Below, piece after piece: positions 11,473 through 24,200 of a stretch of DNA of 64,000 nucleotides (positions within the stretch are counted from its first letter, which is position 1; each line of letters starts with the position of its first letter). The stretch is from Hydrangea macrophylla (taxonomy: Eukaryota; Streptophyta; Magnoliopsida; Cornales; Hydrangeaceae), in the NCBI GenBank assembly GCA_033977485.1, contig CM066983.1, positions 108,157,580 to 108,221,579 on the forward strand. The letters run 5' to 3'. The position numbers and the translations under genes are program-made. The notes beneath the pieces are model-generated. The model was given only the letters and a program-made list of their open reading frames with translations. It was not told the origin of the DNA and did no database searches.

Positions 11473-11821
11473 GCAGCTGCGTACTGAATGTTTTTAATCG
11501 TTGTTTTGAACGTCAGAAGGTGCAGAAACTGTTTTAGAGCTCCCAAACCCTCCATATCCTCTCCATTAGAGATCCCACCATCTCTAGCCTACCCGGGAAG
11601 CATTCTAGGAGATATAAGGGTGAAGACAACCTAGTGGAGGCTGCTGCACCATCTCGGAGAAAGAAAATCAGAATTGGGTTCAAGACATGAGGTATATTTC
11701 TTCTCCCTCTTTAATGTATGCATCTATGGAATTAACGAGTAGTAGATCCTGGGATACCAAAAGTTTTTTTTTTTTAAACTCAATCTTTCCGCAGCGCGTT
11801 TAAATTTCACTTTAAACCCAA

Positions 11822-13002
11822 TTTTTTCATCAAAAACTTGTATGCTTCAATACTGTTTGAGAACTTTTGAAAATGGTACTTTCCTACTTGTCTATAATAA
11901 TCCACCATGATAGAAGTTAGTTTGTGCATTACTCACACAAATTATTAGGAGAAATTATGTTTACCAGCACACACACACACACCACAATCGAGCTACATCG
12001 GCTCTGCCCGAAGCAAATTATATTGCGAACACAAGGTGCATTTTAGTGGTAAATTTTCGGAATGTCATTGATGATAACAAAGTGTTATTTGGTAGTAAAT
12101 TTTTTTAAAAAAATGTTTCTTTTAGTGATATTAACAATGTTTATATTAAACTGCATATCAACTTTTGTTGTATGAGTAATGTAGTAATTTCAAAGTGCCA
12201 AATGTTGGGTGACGCTATACTTTCTATGGTAATTTCAAAGTGCCAAGTATAAAATATCTTATTTGGACAACCATTGAGATTTTAATATTTTAACTCAATA
12301 GATATTAGACTGAAAAAGGAAAATAAACAGGCGCTCATTTGTTTGTCCTTATGATGTGAGGAAATGTGGAGGCAGTTATTCAGTGATTTTCCTTGGAGAA
12401 AATAAATAGTATTGTTCACTTTCATAGCAGTGACTTCTAGAATAAAATTGAAAAAAATATAATACTTCTTATAAAAAATACATTCTAAATAGTGGAATTC
12501 ACTTATATAAAAGGGAACTGACACCAAAAGAATTCAAGAAAAAAGATGAAAGTATTGTCATTTTAGAAGTAAGAAAAATCAGCAAATTATCTTTTGGTGC
12601 ATTATAATCAATGCAACTAATCTGACTATCCGAGGGTGCTGCGTGTTAGTAATGATCCGTTTACCAAATGGTCACAAATACACGTGACTGTAAGCTCCTT
12701 TGATTTTAACAAGAGGATGTTAAAGTTGACCCACTATTTGGAGTAGTACATAATTCTAATGTCATATGCATTTAGAAACATTAGGTAGGGATGTAGGGGT
12801 ATAAACTGTTCGATTCAATTCTCTTTTTCTTGCTAACCGATCAGTTACAATTTGATTCGGTTCAATTTACTGTATTTTTACTATAGGATTCAATTTTACT
12901 CCAAGTATGATTCTATAGATCTGCTTGGTTACATTTCGTAAGCATTGCATTACTCCCACATAATTGGGATTGGGGGCACATATAGTTTTTTGGGACAGTT
13001 AG
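11822..13002. other. Intergenic, nothing recognised
   Basis: AT-rich sequence with a short (CA)n at about 11970 and a direct repeat GTAATTTCAAAGTGCCAA at about 12184 and 12230. I see no gene, LTR or fold-back element. The 81-codon minus frame at 12282-12527 has no family features. Confidence 0.5.
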
Positions 13003-13770
13003 AGATATATCCCTTGTCAACCAAAAATTTAACAAAAAGTACCTTCAATATCTGCATTTAATCAAAAGTCCCTGATCTTTGTCAAAAGGACAAAACTGAC
13101 ATGCACCTAAACATTTCCCACATTTTTCCCACTCTCGCCCAATTTTCAGGCACCATGCTTTTGCAGCTACTCATACGGTATGAGCACTGTACCGTATGAT
13201 ATTCTAAATTCAAAAAATATTTTGCTACTTTAAATCTCCATAACTTTTGACATACAACTCCATTTTTCTCAAATTTTATACCGTTGAAATTGTGTCGACG
13301 AGAGCTACAAAACTAGTACCATTGTTGATATGTTTTGAGCAAACAAAAAATTATCAAAATCTGACATGCCTTGTGTAACTGTGTGAAAATTGTTTTGTGA
13401 AATTTCACAAAAGTAGTTTTGTGAAATTTCACAAAACTCTATTTTTTTTTTTCAAAATTTCTTCAAATTGGAAAAAAAAAAATTGCTCAAAACATATCAA
13501 TAATGGTACTAGTTTTGTAGCTCTCGTCGACACGATTCCAACGGTATAAAATTTGTAAAAAATGGAGTTGTAGATCAAAAGTTATGGAGGGTTAAAAGTT
13601 TTGAAATATTTTGGAAATAGAAAATGTTACGGTGCAGCCACTCACACCGTGTGAGTGGCTGGAAGTTTGGAGAGAGCGCGTGAGACTTGGTCCCCAAAAT
13701 TCCTAACAGTGCCATGCAAGGACTTTTGACTAAAGACTAAAAAAACCGGCCACTTAATACTTTTTGGCCA
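13003..13770. mobile_element. Large fold-back element (about 190-bp imperfect inverted arms)
   Basis: The arm at 13150-13345 (around TACCGTTGAAATTGTGTCGA, GAGAGCTACAAAACTAGTAC) is repeated in reverse complement at 13484-13675. The spacer carries short TTTTGTGAAATTTCACAAAA palindromes. Outer parts (ACTTTTGATT near 13063; GGACTTTTGACTAAAG near 13720) are also weakly complementary. The ends and the duplication are uncertain, and no coding capacity is seen. Confidence 0.6.
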
Positions 13771-13779
13771 TTTAATTAA

Positions 13780-14706
13780 GGCTGGCGATAAAGGCACCCA
13801 CATTTTTTAATTAGGGCACCTAATTTAAGTTAAAAAAATCAACTTTTTACCTTTTACTTCAATTAGTAAGGGCACCTCACTTAATGTACTATATATTATA
13901 TGGGCTTAACTATATTTTACACCCTATTAATTTCCCCTTTATGTCAATTTGGTCCCTGTAGTTTAGAAAATGTCATTCTAGTCCCTGTAGTTTCATAAGT
14001 GTGTTATTTTAGTCCCTCAAACACTTTTTGTGACAATTTTTTTTTGCTTTCAGTGACAAAATTATTCATCACTAAAGGACTTATTAGCTTTCAGTGACAA
14101 AATTATTCATCACTAAAGGACTTATTGGACTTATTTGACACACTTATGAAACTACAGGGACTAAAGTGACACTTTCTAAATTACAGGACCAAACTGACAA
14201 GAGTGTAAAATGTATTTAACCCTATATTATATTTTACAATTAAACTTAAACCACCCAACTGACAAAAATCAGTGCAAAATAAACTTAAATCACCCCCAAC
14301 TGACAAAAATCAGTGCAACACAGTTCTCGACATACACAACTTAAATTCAAACCCACCTCCAAAAAAAATCTGAACTCTCTCATAACCATGAAAAATCAAG
14401 AACTTTAACAATAGCATTATATTAAAAAATACACCACCAACTCTTGGAACCAGCACGAAGACTGAATATTATCGTATTCTATACACTTATGAAACTACAG
14501 GGACTAGAATGACACTTTCTAAACTACAGGGACCAAATTGACATGAAGGGAAAATTAAGAGGGTGTAAAATATAGTTAAGCCCATTTAATATATAGTACA
14601 TTAAGTGAGGTGCCCTTACAAATTAAAGTAAAAGGTAAAAAGTTGATTTTTTTTACCTTAACTTAGGTGCCCTAATTAAAAAATGAGGGTGCCTTTATCG
14701 CCAGCC
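13780..14706. mobile_element. Fold-back MITE-like element, 230-bp TIRs, TSD TTAATTAA
   Basis: The left end GGCTGGCGATAAAGGCACCC and the right end, its complement, enclose 927 bp. The arms 13780-14010 and 14474-14706 are nearly identical inverted copies. TTAATTAA precedes (13772-13779) and follows (14707-14714) the element; because that word is itself a palindrome, a TTA/TAA duplication is also possible. A third copy of the inner arm (14141-14222) and a tandem pair of about 40 bp (around 14048-14130) lie inside. It is noncoding and sits about 570 bp upstream of the ABCG start codon. Confidence 0.75.
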
Positions 14707-15275
14707 TTAATTAAGGATTGAAGTCTAATTATCCCTTTTCTTTTTTTTTTTTTTTAAATTTTAATATTTATGTTTATTATTATTATTATATATTTTTTTA
14801 TATCAAGGGACACAGGACATAGGTAGTATTGGTAGTTTTACCTCCAATATCGCCATCCATCACTCCCCGCCATTTCTTCATCCAAAAAACATGGAACTCC
14901 TTCCAAACCCTAGATTTCTCTCACAACAAATACGTTTGACCAAAAATTCTTCTGCTTTTCTTCACCTGAAACTCCTCGACCTAATTCATCGTCGCCATAT
15001 ACCACCCAACCTCCATTTTTGCCCCATCACTGCCTTAAAACCTCAACCCACTCACAGTTCAATCATTCAGTGTTGATTGAATCGTTTTCTTTCTATCTGG
15101 GTCGATAAATTTTTTTTTCCCAGCTAAAAGAAAACCCGGAAAATTTTAGGATCATTGCGAGCAATGCCATGGTTAATGACCATTACAGGACGCGCAAAGC
15201 TCGATTTTTTTCGGTGTTAGTGAGTGTTTTTTTTTTATATATATATGAGACCCAGAGAGCTGTTGAACCATTGAA

Positions 15276-18200
15276 ATGAGTGGAGAAAGCATAAATGACT
15301 CTGGGTTTCCATATTTGTTATTGGCTTTGATCCTTGTTTTGGGTCGCATGCCATGTGTTCGGTGCGTGGACGGGGATGACTACAGTCAATCCGGTAACCC
15401 GGGTTCGATACCGCTCCTCACATCGTTTATCTACAGCCAAATGTCAAATGTTACCGCAATATTCAACAAGGATATCATTGATAGCTTGGGATTCTGTGTA
15501 CAGGATGTGTGAGTAATGAGCTGACAGTCATGTACATTGCTTTATTATTATGGTGGTTGTGTTGCTTAATTACAATGGGTTTTGTCTTCCAGGGATGCTG
15601 ATTGGAATGGAGCATTCAATTTTTCAAACAATTTGGGGTTTTTGACTAACTGTGTTAAGCAGATAAAAGGTATCTACATTTTCTCATTGAGACTACTTGG
15701 GGCATGTTTGAACGTAATCAGGGTTCTACAATAAAATAGTGACTATAAGGATGATTATCTTAAATGGTTCCATTGTAAGAAATTTGTGCTTATTTAAAAA
15801 ACACGCCTAAAATTAATGTATATCTGCTATTTCAAGAACACATAGAAACGGGCATGCGAGATGAGATACGATGAATATCCTATTTATCTAAGCGGATTCA
15901 TTCATCAAGATGTGTTTTAGTGTAAGATACTCTATAAATTTTGAACTAGACTATACAAATTAGTGCAACAACCAAACGTTCTATTAGTCAATTAATCTAC
16001 ATTCATGCAGCCACTGGTGATTGATAGTTTATGATATCAAGTAAATTTAGGCTTAGTTTTGCCCCCATTATGGTGCTTCTCCTTTTTTAAAGAACAATTT
16101 CATGTTAATTCATTTGGTAACTAGTTTATGAGCTTTATAAAAATTGAACTTGGGGCTTTTGTTGGGGGAGCTTTTAAAAGCTCTAGAATGGAGCTTTTAA
16201 AAGCTCAAGGTTGCTTTTTGGTTTCATGATATCTTTTTAAAGAGTACTGTGTCACTTGTATAAACGTATGAAACAACTTAGTAATAAATTTCATAAGCTC
16301 CTTTTAAAAAGCCACGTGGGGGCCAAACTAAGCCTTAGTAGCAATGTTCCTGGTATTTATGTAACTTGATATGTTCACTTGTTTAAGTTTGTAATCCTTA
16401 TTACTTTTAATGAAATATATTACGGTTCAAAAAAAAAAACAGAAAAACTGCTGGTAGGTCTAGGATAGTTAATGGAATGGCCAAAATAAATTTGGAAGTG
16501 AGGAAAGGGCCATATGTGGGTAACTCTGCTTCATTAATTTTTCTCACTTCAGTGATTGTAAATTGGGTTGATTTATCAGGAGATGTCACTAAGCGACTAT
16601 GCACTGCGGCGGAGATAAAATTCTACTTCAGTAGCTTCTTTGAAAGGGGTTCAACAGGTGCTCATTACTTAAAACCCAACAAAAACTGCAATTTGACCTC
16701 ATGGGTTGCCGGGTGTGAGCCGGGATGGTCTTGTAGTGCCGGTCAAGATCAAAAGATTGACCTAAGAAATGCAAAGGACGTTCCTTCTCGGACTCGTGAC
16801 AGTCAACCTTGTTGTGAGGGTTTTTTTTGCCCTCAGGGTATTACCTGCATGATACGTAAGTGTATTCCATATGTGAACTTAGGTCCTATTTGGGAATGCT
16901 GTCAATGGGATCAGGTTCAGACCAAGTCTCACTTTTATACGAAACCAGTATTATGTTGGTTAGTTGTTGTGTTTTTTTTTTCCCTCTAAACCAGACACTG
17001 GTTCCTATGTACCTACAAGGGAGCTATATTAACATGTTATGATTTAGAACTCATTCTTCTCAAAACCACAAAACCGTTTCTTGTATCGCCCAAACAACCT
17101 CTTAGTTATATGAAAACTCTTTGATATCCTGAAATTTTTCATAAATCAAAATTTTTCCTAGTTCTCATGTTATTAGAACTAGTTCTTCTCTGAACCACAG
17201 AATCGGTTCCTGTGTTACCCAAATAGCCTCTTAATTATGTGCAACTTTTTTATTTCCCGAAATTTCTCATGAAGCATTTTTTCGTAGTACTTATATTATT
17301 ACCTTTCCATTGAAGCTTGCCCGTTAGGTTCTTACTGCCCACGTGGAAAGCTCAATAAAACTACTGGCATATGTGATCCGTACGTTCATGTCCTAGTGTG
17401 AATGTTCTTTTCCCCCCCTTGTTATCACAGGTTATTATGCCTGTATGATCATTTAATAAACATACTGGTTAGGACTTTTACAGATACCAATACCAACTAC
17501 CTCCTGGAAAAACTAATCATACATGTGGTGGAGCTGCGATTTGGGCTGATGTCACAAGTAGCAGTGAGATGTTCTGTTCGGCAGGCTCATACTGTCCGAC
17601 TACTACCTCAAAGATTAATTGCAGTGGCGGGTATTGTTTCTTAACCCGGAATTCATATCACCTGTTTGTACGGTAAAACCTGCACTTGTTTGCAGCATGT
17701 TTCAGAAAGGGCATTCTGAATTATAAAACTTTACTCTCCTCGTCTATTATTGACATGATTTAATGATGATTCATCGCCATTTGGTGAACTAATTACACGT
17801 TTTCTTGCATTTTCAGACATTACTGCAGGATGGGATCTACAAGGGAAAAGCGTAAGTCTTTTATGATTTCACAGGCATTTAGAATATTCGATGCATCCAA
17901 CATTCTTTGCATTGCCGCTTTCCAATCAGCAAACAGAGTGCCCACAAAGCTGTTTCAATTGACTTATAATTTTTCACTCCTCTGGAGCTTGTGGGGCTTT
18001 CTTCATTTCCTATTATGTCTTTGATATTACTAAGAGGAATTGCTTTGAAATGCTAAGATATAAACCTACCTATAATTGTAACACCGTTTGATATTCAAAA
18101 GTTTCTCAGTATGCAGTCTAAGAGCACAGGTTTGAAAATTTTCATTGTACCTGTAAGCGGTGGGGAGTGATTTGTGTACTTTCGGATGAAGAAGTTGCTA

Positions 18201-21200
18201 GAATTTTCGATTTATATTTTCTATCAACAGCATACTTTGCATGAGAGTTGAGTGAAGGATTTATTTATTTTAAGTTGAGGTAGTAGACTAAGTTGGAAGA
18301 AGATACAGAGGCATGGGTTTGAGGGGGAAAAAGTCGCACTAGTGAGCAAGCAAGCTATAAACTGAAGGAGATGACGAACTAAGTAATGGTAGGCATTCAG
18401 GCATTGATAATGAAAAATTGAAATCTCTTGTTCATCTTGTGAGTCACACCGTGTTTAGTGGACTCAGAGGGTGAATTGTGATTTATCCCGCTATCTCCAA
18501 GTATTTAGCTTTTGGTACTATGCATAGTGATTCCCCTTTTCAGAAATAATGCGTTATTTCTGACAAATTTAGGCAAATGTACTGTTGCTGAATCTTTTGT
18601 CTCTGTTGATCAATGTTCCTGGTTTTCAATTTACTCTCCGTAGTGCCTAATCTGGGCTTTTGTTTCAAGTTTCTATTTTTCACAAGCATGAATTGAAATG
18701 ATTGCTTCTGCATTTAACCTTTTAGTTACCATTTTGCAGCTTGCTTCAAGTTGAGTACCTGCAACCCAAATACGGCAAATCAAAACATTCATGCATATGG
18801 GATCATTCTTATTGTAAGTGGTCATTAACAACTAGATCAACACATTAATTTTTGAGATGAAGAATGGTTTTACTTGTGGCGTTCTAGGTTAAATTTGCTT
18901 TCTTATGATAACTTAGGATTTCCTGTCGCAGTCTAGCTATGATGTTCCTTGAGGGATACCTCCCATTCTTTTATACTGAGCGTGGATCCGTGATCATTCA
19001 TCTATCAAGTGTAGTGTTTAATCTATAGTCGATCGGTCTACCTTGATAAATTCTTAGTCCAGAACATCTAACATTTTTAGACATCAGTAGTGCAGTTTCC
19101 CAAGTCTTAACTGCCAAGCCTGGCATAGACATTTTCTCATTCTGCTAGTAGGATGCAAAGCTATGTTATTTTGATTACGCTCCGTCTGTTACAAATTTAC
19201 ATGAAAAATACATTTTCCTTCTTAGTTTCCGGTGTTTGGTTGAAGCTTGAAAAATATTTTACAAGCACCAGAACAATGCACTTTAAAGCACTTCTACAAG
19301 GGTGAATAGAGTTTTCTATCATCAACTAGTATCTGGGAACGTATACAAGTGGTAAAATATGTATGTACGCAGATTTCATATGTATATAAAGTAATATGTG
19401 CATGTGTGCATGTATATTGTAGAGGCACATATATATATATATGTGCATAGATATGCAGATGTGTATTTAGATATATTAATGTACAATTGTACATTCATGT
19501 TGATAAATTGGGCGTTTCACTTTTAAGTTTTGTTCCGGAAAATGACTTGCGGATGCTTTTTGCGTAGATCATTTCATTTTCAAAAAATCTTCTAAAACAT
19601 TTTACGGACAATCAAACACAGGAAAAAGTTTCGCGTGGAAACAAATGGGACCTAGTGCCAACAGAACCTGACACTTTTGCTTGTTCATGCAGGGTGCATT
19701 GAGTAGCATACTGCTCATCATTTATAATTGCTCAGACCAAGTACTCACTACTCGGTACGAAAGACTGGCCAAGTCCAGGGAAGCCGCGGCAAGAAGTGCA
19801 CGAGAAACCGCACAGGCGAGAGAAAGGTGGAAGTCTGCGAAAAATGTTGCGAAAAAGCGTGCTGTGGGATTACAACAACAGTTATCACGCACATTCTCTA
19901 AAAAAGCAACTATAAAACAGAACGAACAACTGAAGACTAGTGGTCAAGCTAAACCCGGCACCGATGATGCCGTATTACCACCCCGGTTTCCAACTAACTC
20001 AAGTGCACCTCTACAGTCCGCTGCTGCTCCAAAAGCAAAGAAAAAGGAACCGAGCAACCTCACAAAAATGTTGCAGTCCCTCGAAGACGGTTCAGACAGT
20101 AATGAGGGGTTCAATCTTGAGATTGGAGATAAAAATATAAAAAAACAGATGCCTAAGGGTAAACAGTTGCATACCCGCAGCCAAATATTTAAGTATGCTT
20201 ATGGTCAGCTTGAGAAAGAGAAAGCTATGGAGCAGAAAAACAAAGACTTAACATTCTCGGGAGTAATTTCGATGGCCACCGATACTGAAATTAGGACCAG
20301 ACCCGTAGTTGAGGTCGCTTTTAGAGATCTAACCCTTACTCTTAAAGGGAAAAACAAACATCTTTTGAGGTGTGTCACTGGGAAAATAATGCCCGGTCGA
20401 GTTTCTGCTGTCATGGGTCCATCGGGAGCTGGAAAAACAACATTTCTTTCTGCTCTAACTGGAAAGATTACCGGGTGCACTGTGACAGGTTCAGTTCTTA
20501 TAAACGGTAAAGTTGGATCTATTCAATCGTACAAGAAAATTATTGGGTTTGTCCCCCAAGACGATATTGTGCATGGAAACTTAACGGTAGAGGAGAACCT
20601 CCGGTTCAGTGCACGGTGCAGGTATGCTGCATTTATTCTGTTATGCATCACAACTGTAGTATGTTCTATCCATATAAACTGTGGGTTTTGGCTTTCATTA
20701 TTACTCAAGATCCAACAACATTAGTGCTATAATTCATTATAATCCAGATATATTTTCACTTCATAAAAATGGGCAATGACCAAATATAATCTCACCAGCT
20801 CTCACTTCTGGTAGTTCCAGAAAATCATCATGCCAGTAGCATGGTTAAATTGGTGGACTTAATTCTTCTAGTCAGCGAAATCAGATTTGGATGAGCGGTC
20901 CAAATTAACTTGCACAAATTTGGTTGCAAGAATTTTGCAGTAAGTGAAAATATTCAGTGGAATTTGAAAATTTGAGATTTGGAATTTGGAAAAATGTCCA
21001 TTATTAATTTGGCCTGAATGTTTGACAAACGTTATTACTTCAGTTTAAATTTGGATAAAAGAACCGGATGTTAGAAACTAGCATTATGGAGTATTTGTTA
21101 TTTAACTGATGTGCTTGTCTTTCAATGTTCTCCAAATATACTGCAAATTAAACCTTTGGAAAACCAGACCTTTCCTGCCTATTTTTACATTTCAAACCTG

Positions 21201-24200
21201 CTTTTGCATACATACTACTCATCAAAAGGCATGATTAGGATATTGGTGAAGTCCTATTCTCTAACAGTTTCCTCTTTTGGGACAATTGGTGACTTAACAG
21301 GTACTGTATGTGCTTTTTCCCTTTTGCCAATCGACTGTCATCCGACTTTCAAATTGCAATACTTAGGTTAAGTGGTCATGGATCATAGCTTAATTTCCCT
21401 TGACACAGTAGTTTTACGCAACAATTGCTAGAAGCAAATACCTTGTTCTTTGAGATTTTATGTACTGATTGTGATTATATGTTTTTTGGTTGGAATTGCT
21501 AAATAATGAAGACTATCTGCCGACATGCCAAAACCCGATAAGGTTCTGGTTGTTGAAAGAGTTATTGAGTCTTTGGGGCTGCAGGCGGTGAGGGATTCTC
21601 TCGTTGGGACAGTAGAGAAGCGAGGAATCTCTGGAGGTCAGAGGAAACGAGTAAATGTTGGGCTTGAAATGGTTATGGAACCTTCACTGTTGATCTTGGA
21701 TGAGCCCACTTCTGGTTTGGATAGCGCATCTTCTAATTTACTTCTTAGGGCTCTTCGACGTGAAGCTCTTGAAGGTGTAAACATCTGCATGGTTGTTCAC
21801 CAACCAAGGTAAGTTCTGAAACTTAGGGCTTGTTTGTATATTTTGTAATGCAATTCCTTTGCTGCACAGTATTTTAACTTGGAAGATGATGAGCTTGAAT
21901 GGTTCCATTCAGAAATTTTATTTTTAAATTAAAAAAAAAATGTGCTCATTTAAAATGATGCTAAATTCATGAATTTTGTCATTCCGAGAAAAAAATGGAA
22001 ATGGCCACATGATTCAAAATAAAGGAAAGTCTCCTATGTAACTAAATGAATTAATTCATGATGGTGGATTTCACTTTTTTAAGATACCATTGGAATGAGA
22101 TATTAAAAAGTTCTAGTGACAACCAAAATGCTAGTATTAAATTGCTCACCTTTCCCAAGATACTATAATATGTTTTTCGTATAAGTTTGCCATGGAATCA
22201 CACTAGCTTTGCTGGTTTATGATCTTTACGAGATGACACCACTTTTTATTTCTATCGATATTTGTAACATAAACTGCAAGTTTTTGGTGGCCCATGCTAT
22301 GGATTTTGAGGAAAATTTATAGGCAAAACGCCTTAAATCAGTTCAATTTCCTTGGGATATCCCTAAGAAAGAAAATCTTGTGCTCTGAAAGAAGAATGTT
22401 TTGTTTTCATTTTTTATTATTTGAAATATTACATCAAGTTTTTCTGCTGCAGCTATGCGCTGTTCAAGATGTTTGACGACTTAATACTTCTAGCCAAAGG
22501 CGGTTTAACTGTGTACCATGGATCTGTGAAGAAAGTTGAAGAATACTTTGCAGGCCTAGGCATCAGTGTACCGGAACGTGTAAATCCTCCGGACCACTTC
22601 ATTGACATTCTAGAAGGTATAGTCAAACCAGGCACAGGTGTGACTGTTCAACAGCTTCCTGTCCGTTGGATGCTTCACAACGGGTACCCAGTGCCCCCAG
22701 ATATGATGCATTATTGCGATCAAATTGCCACATCATCAAAGGGTGTAACTCCCAGTGCTGATGGAGCCACAACACAATCCTTTGCTGGAGACTTGTGGAA
22801 GGATATGAAGTGCAATGTCGAGATTCAGCGAGATCATATACAGCACAATTTCTTAAAATCCCATGACTTATCTGACCGAGTTACTCCTGGTGTGCTACGA
22901 CAGTACAGATATTTCCTAGGGAGGTATAAAAATCGCTTTTTCTTTTGTCCAAGGCCCTGTCTAGAATCATTTCTCAAAGCGCATCTATGGGCCCAAAGCA
23001 CATATATTAGCCTGTTTTGGATTATTTTGGGAAGCACTTTAGAGCTCCAAAAGCACGTTTTGGCTGAAGCAGGTCCAGAGAACCTTCACCCCAAACGTGA
23101 TGCATGAAGCAGATTTGGGTTTTGATGAATCTCTTTAGTTCCCAATGTGACCTTGTGATTAGAACTTCTGCTTTTGCCTTACTGCAAAAGCTGCGGCCAA
23201 CCCAAACGACCCCTAAGGGTTTAAAGTGGTGAATCTGTAGCCAGTTAGTGTCTCCGGCTCAACTTGGTATGAAAATGATTGATTGAAGTAAAAACAATCT
23301 TAGTTTCATGTATTCGTAAGCAAATTTGTTGAGGAATGTGTAGCTGTAACGGTAAATTTTGTTGGTCTTGTCATCACGTTTAAGTCAAGGCGGAAGTACT
23401 TGTTTTCTCCAGATCCATAAAATACTTTCCATTAAAACATATTCGTAATTTTTGGGAAGCTAATTAATCATTCAAAATTTTACACTCATTATCGAAAGAA
23501 GTCGTTTGGTTTATGTAGAGCATATCAGTATTTCAATTGCCAGCTTAGTGTCTTAACCTGTTATATGTGTCTCTTCGATTTTTTTTGTTAACTGGGCATA
23601 TCAAACAATGTTTTCAGGGTTGGCAAGCAGCGATTAAGAGAAGCTAAAATTCAGGCAGCAGATTATCTGATCCTATTACTTGCTGGAGCTTGCTTAGGAA
23701 CTCTTGCTAAAGTGAGCGATGAGACATTTGGAGCTCTTGGTTATACGTATACCGTCATTGCTATTTGTAAGTGGAACCAAATTTTTTTGCCTGTTATGTT
23801 TCTATCAAATTTTTTGCTTATGTTTTCTATAAGATTTAGTTTTTGTTTATTGAATCCTGGTCATTTTGACTTGCAAATGTTAGTGCCTAGTGGCGTGAAC
23901 AATGAGGTTAAATATTGTTATTTTCCCTCTTAGAAACCTCATGTGTTGAACTGTCACCTACAATACAAGTTGTAATATCATTTGTTTGTTGAATTGGAGT
24001 ATCCAACCCAAAACCAATTGGCAATAAGTGGAGTAGCCCCATGATCTTTATTATATATTGAGTAGCAATGCTTTAATTTCCCGATGTGAGATTATAATCT
24101 CAAGGCTTTAATCCCTCAACACACACCCTTACGTGTGGCATGAATGGCAGCCAAACAAGTGGATTACTGTGATAGGGTAACGTGGAGCATATGTGGCCAA

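Larger units (their letters stand above)
10319..11821 (+). repeat. 3' LTR of the copia element
   Basis: It begins TGTTGGGTTTGTGCCC at 10319, directly after the purine-rich AAGTGGGAG, which is the probable polypurine tract. The end is placed at about 11821 (TTTCCGCAGCGCG... TTTAAACCCAA), where the terminal CCCAA complements the TTGGG start; the last bases are uncertain. Within it are a palindrome array at 11329-11440 and a TATA box at 11463. Short reading frames here (10673-11034) are not genes. Confidence 0.75.

Noticed and set aside
14891..15076. 61-codon frame upstream of the ABCG gene
   Set aside because: No similarity recognised; more likely promoter or 5' UTR sequence, though an upstream frame cannot be excluded.
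22924..23215. Possible MITE in ABCG intron 10 (ends with CTGTTTTGG and CCAACCCAAACGACC)
   Set aside because: Terminal complementarity is too weak and no target duplication was found.
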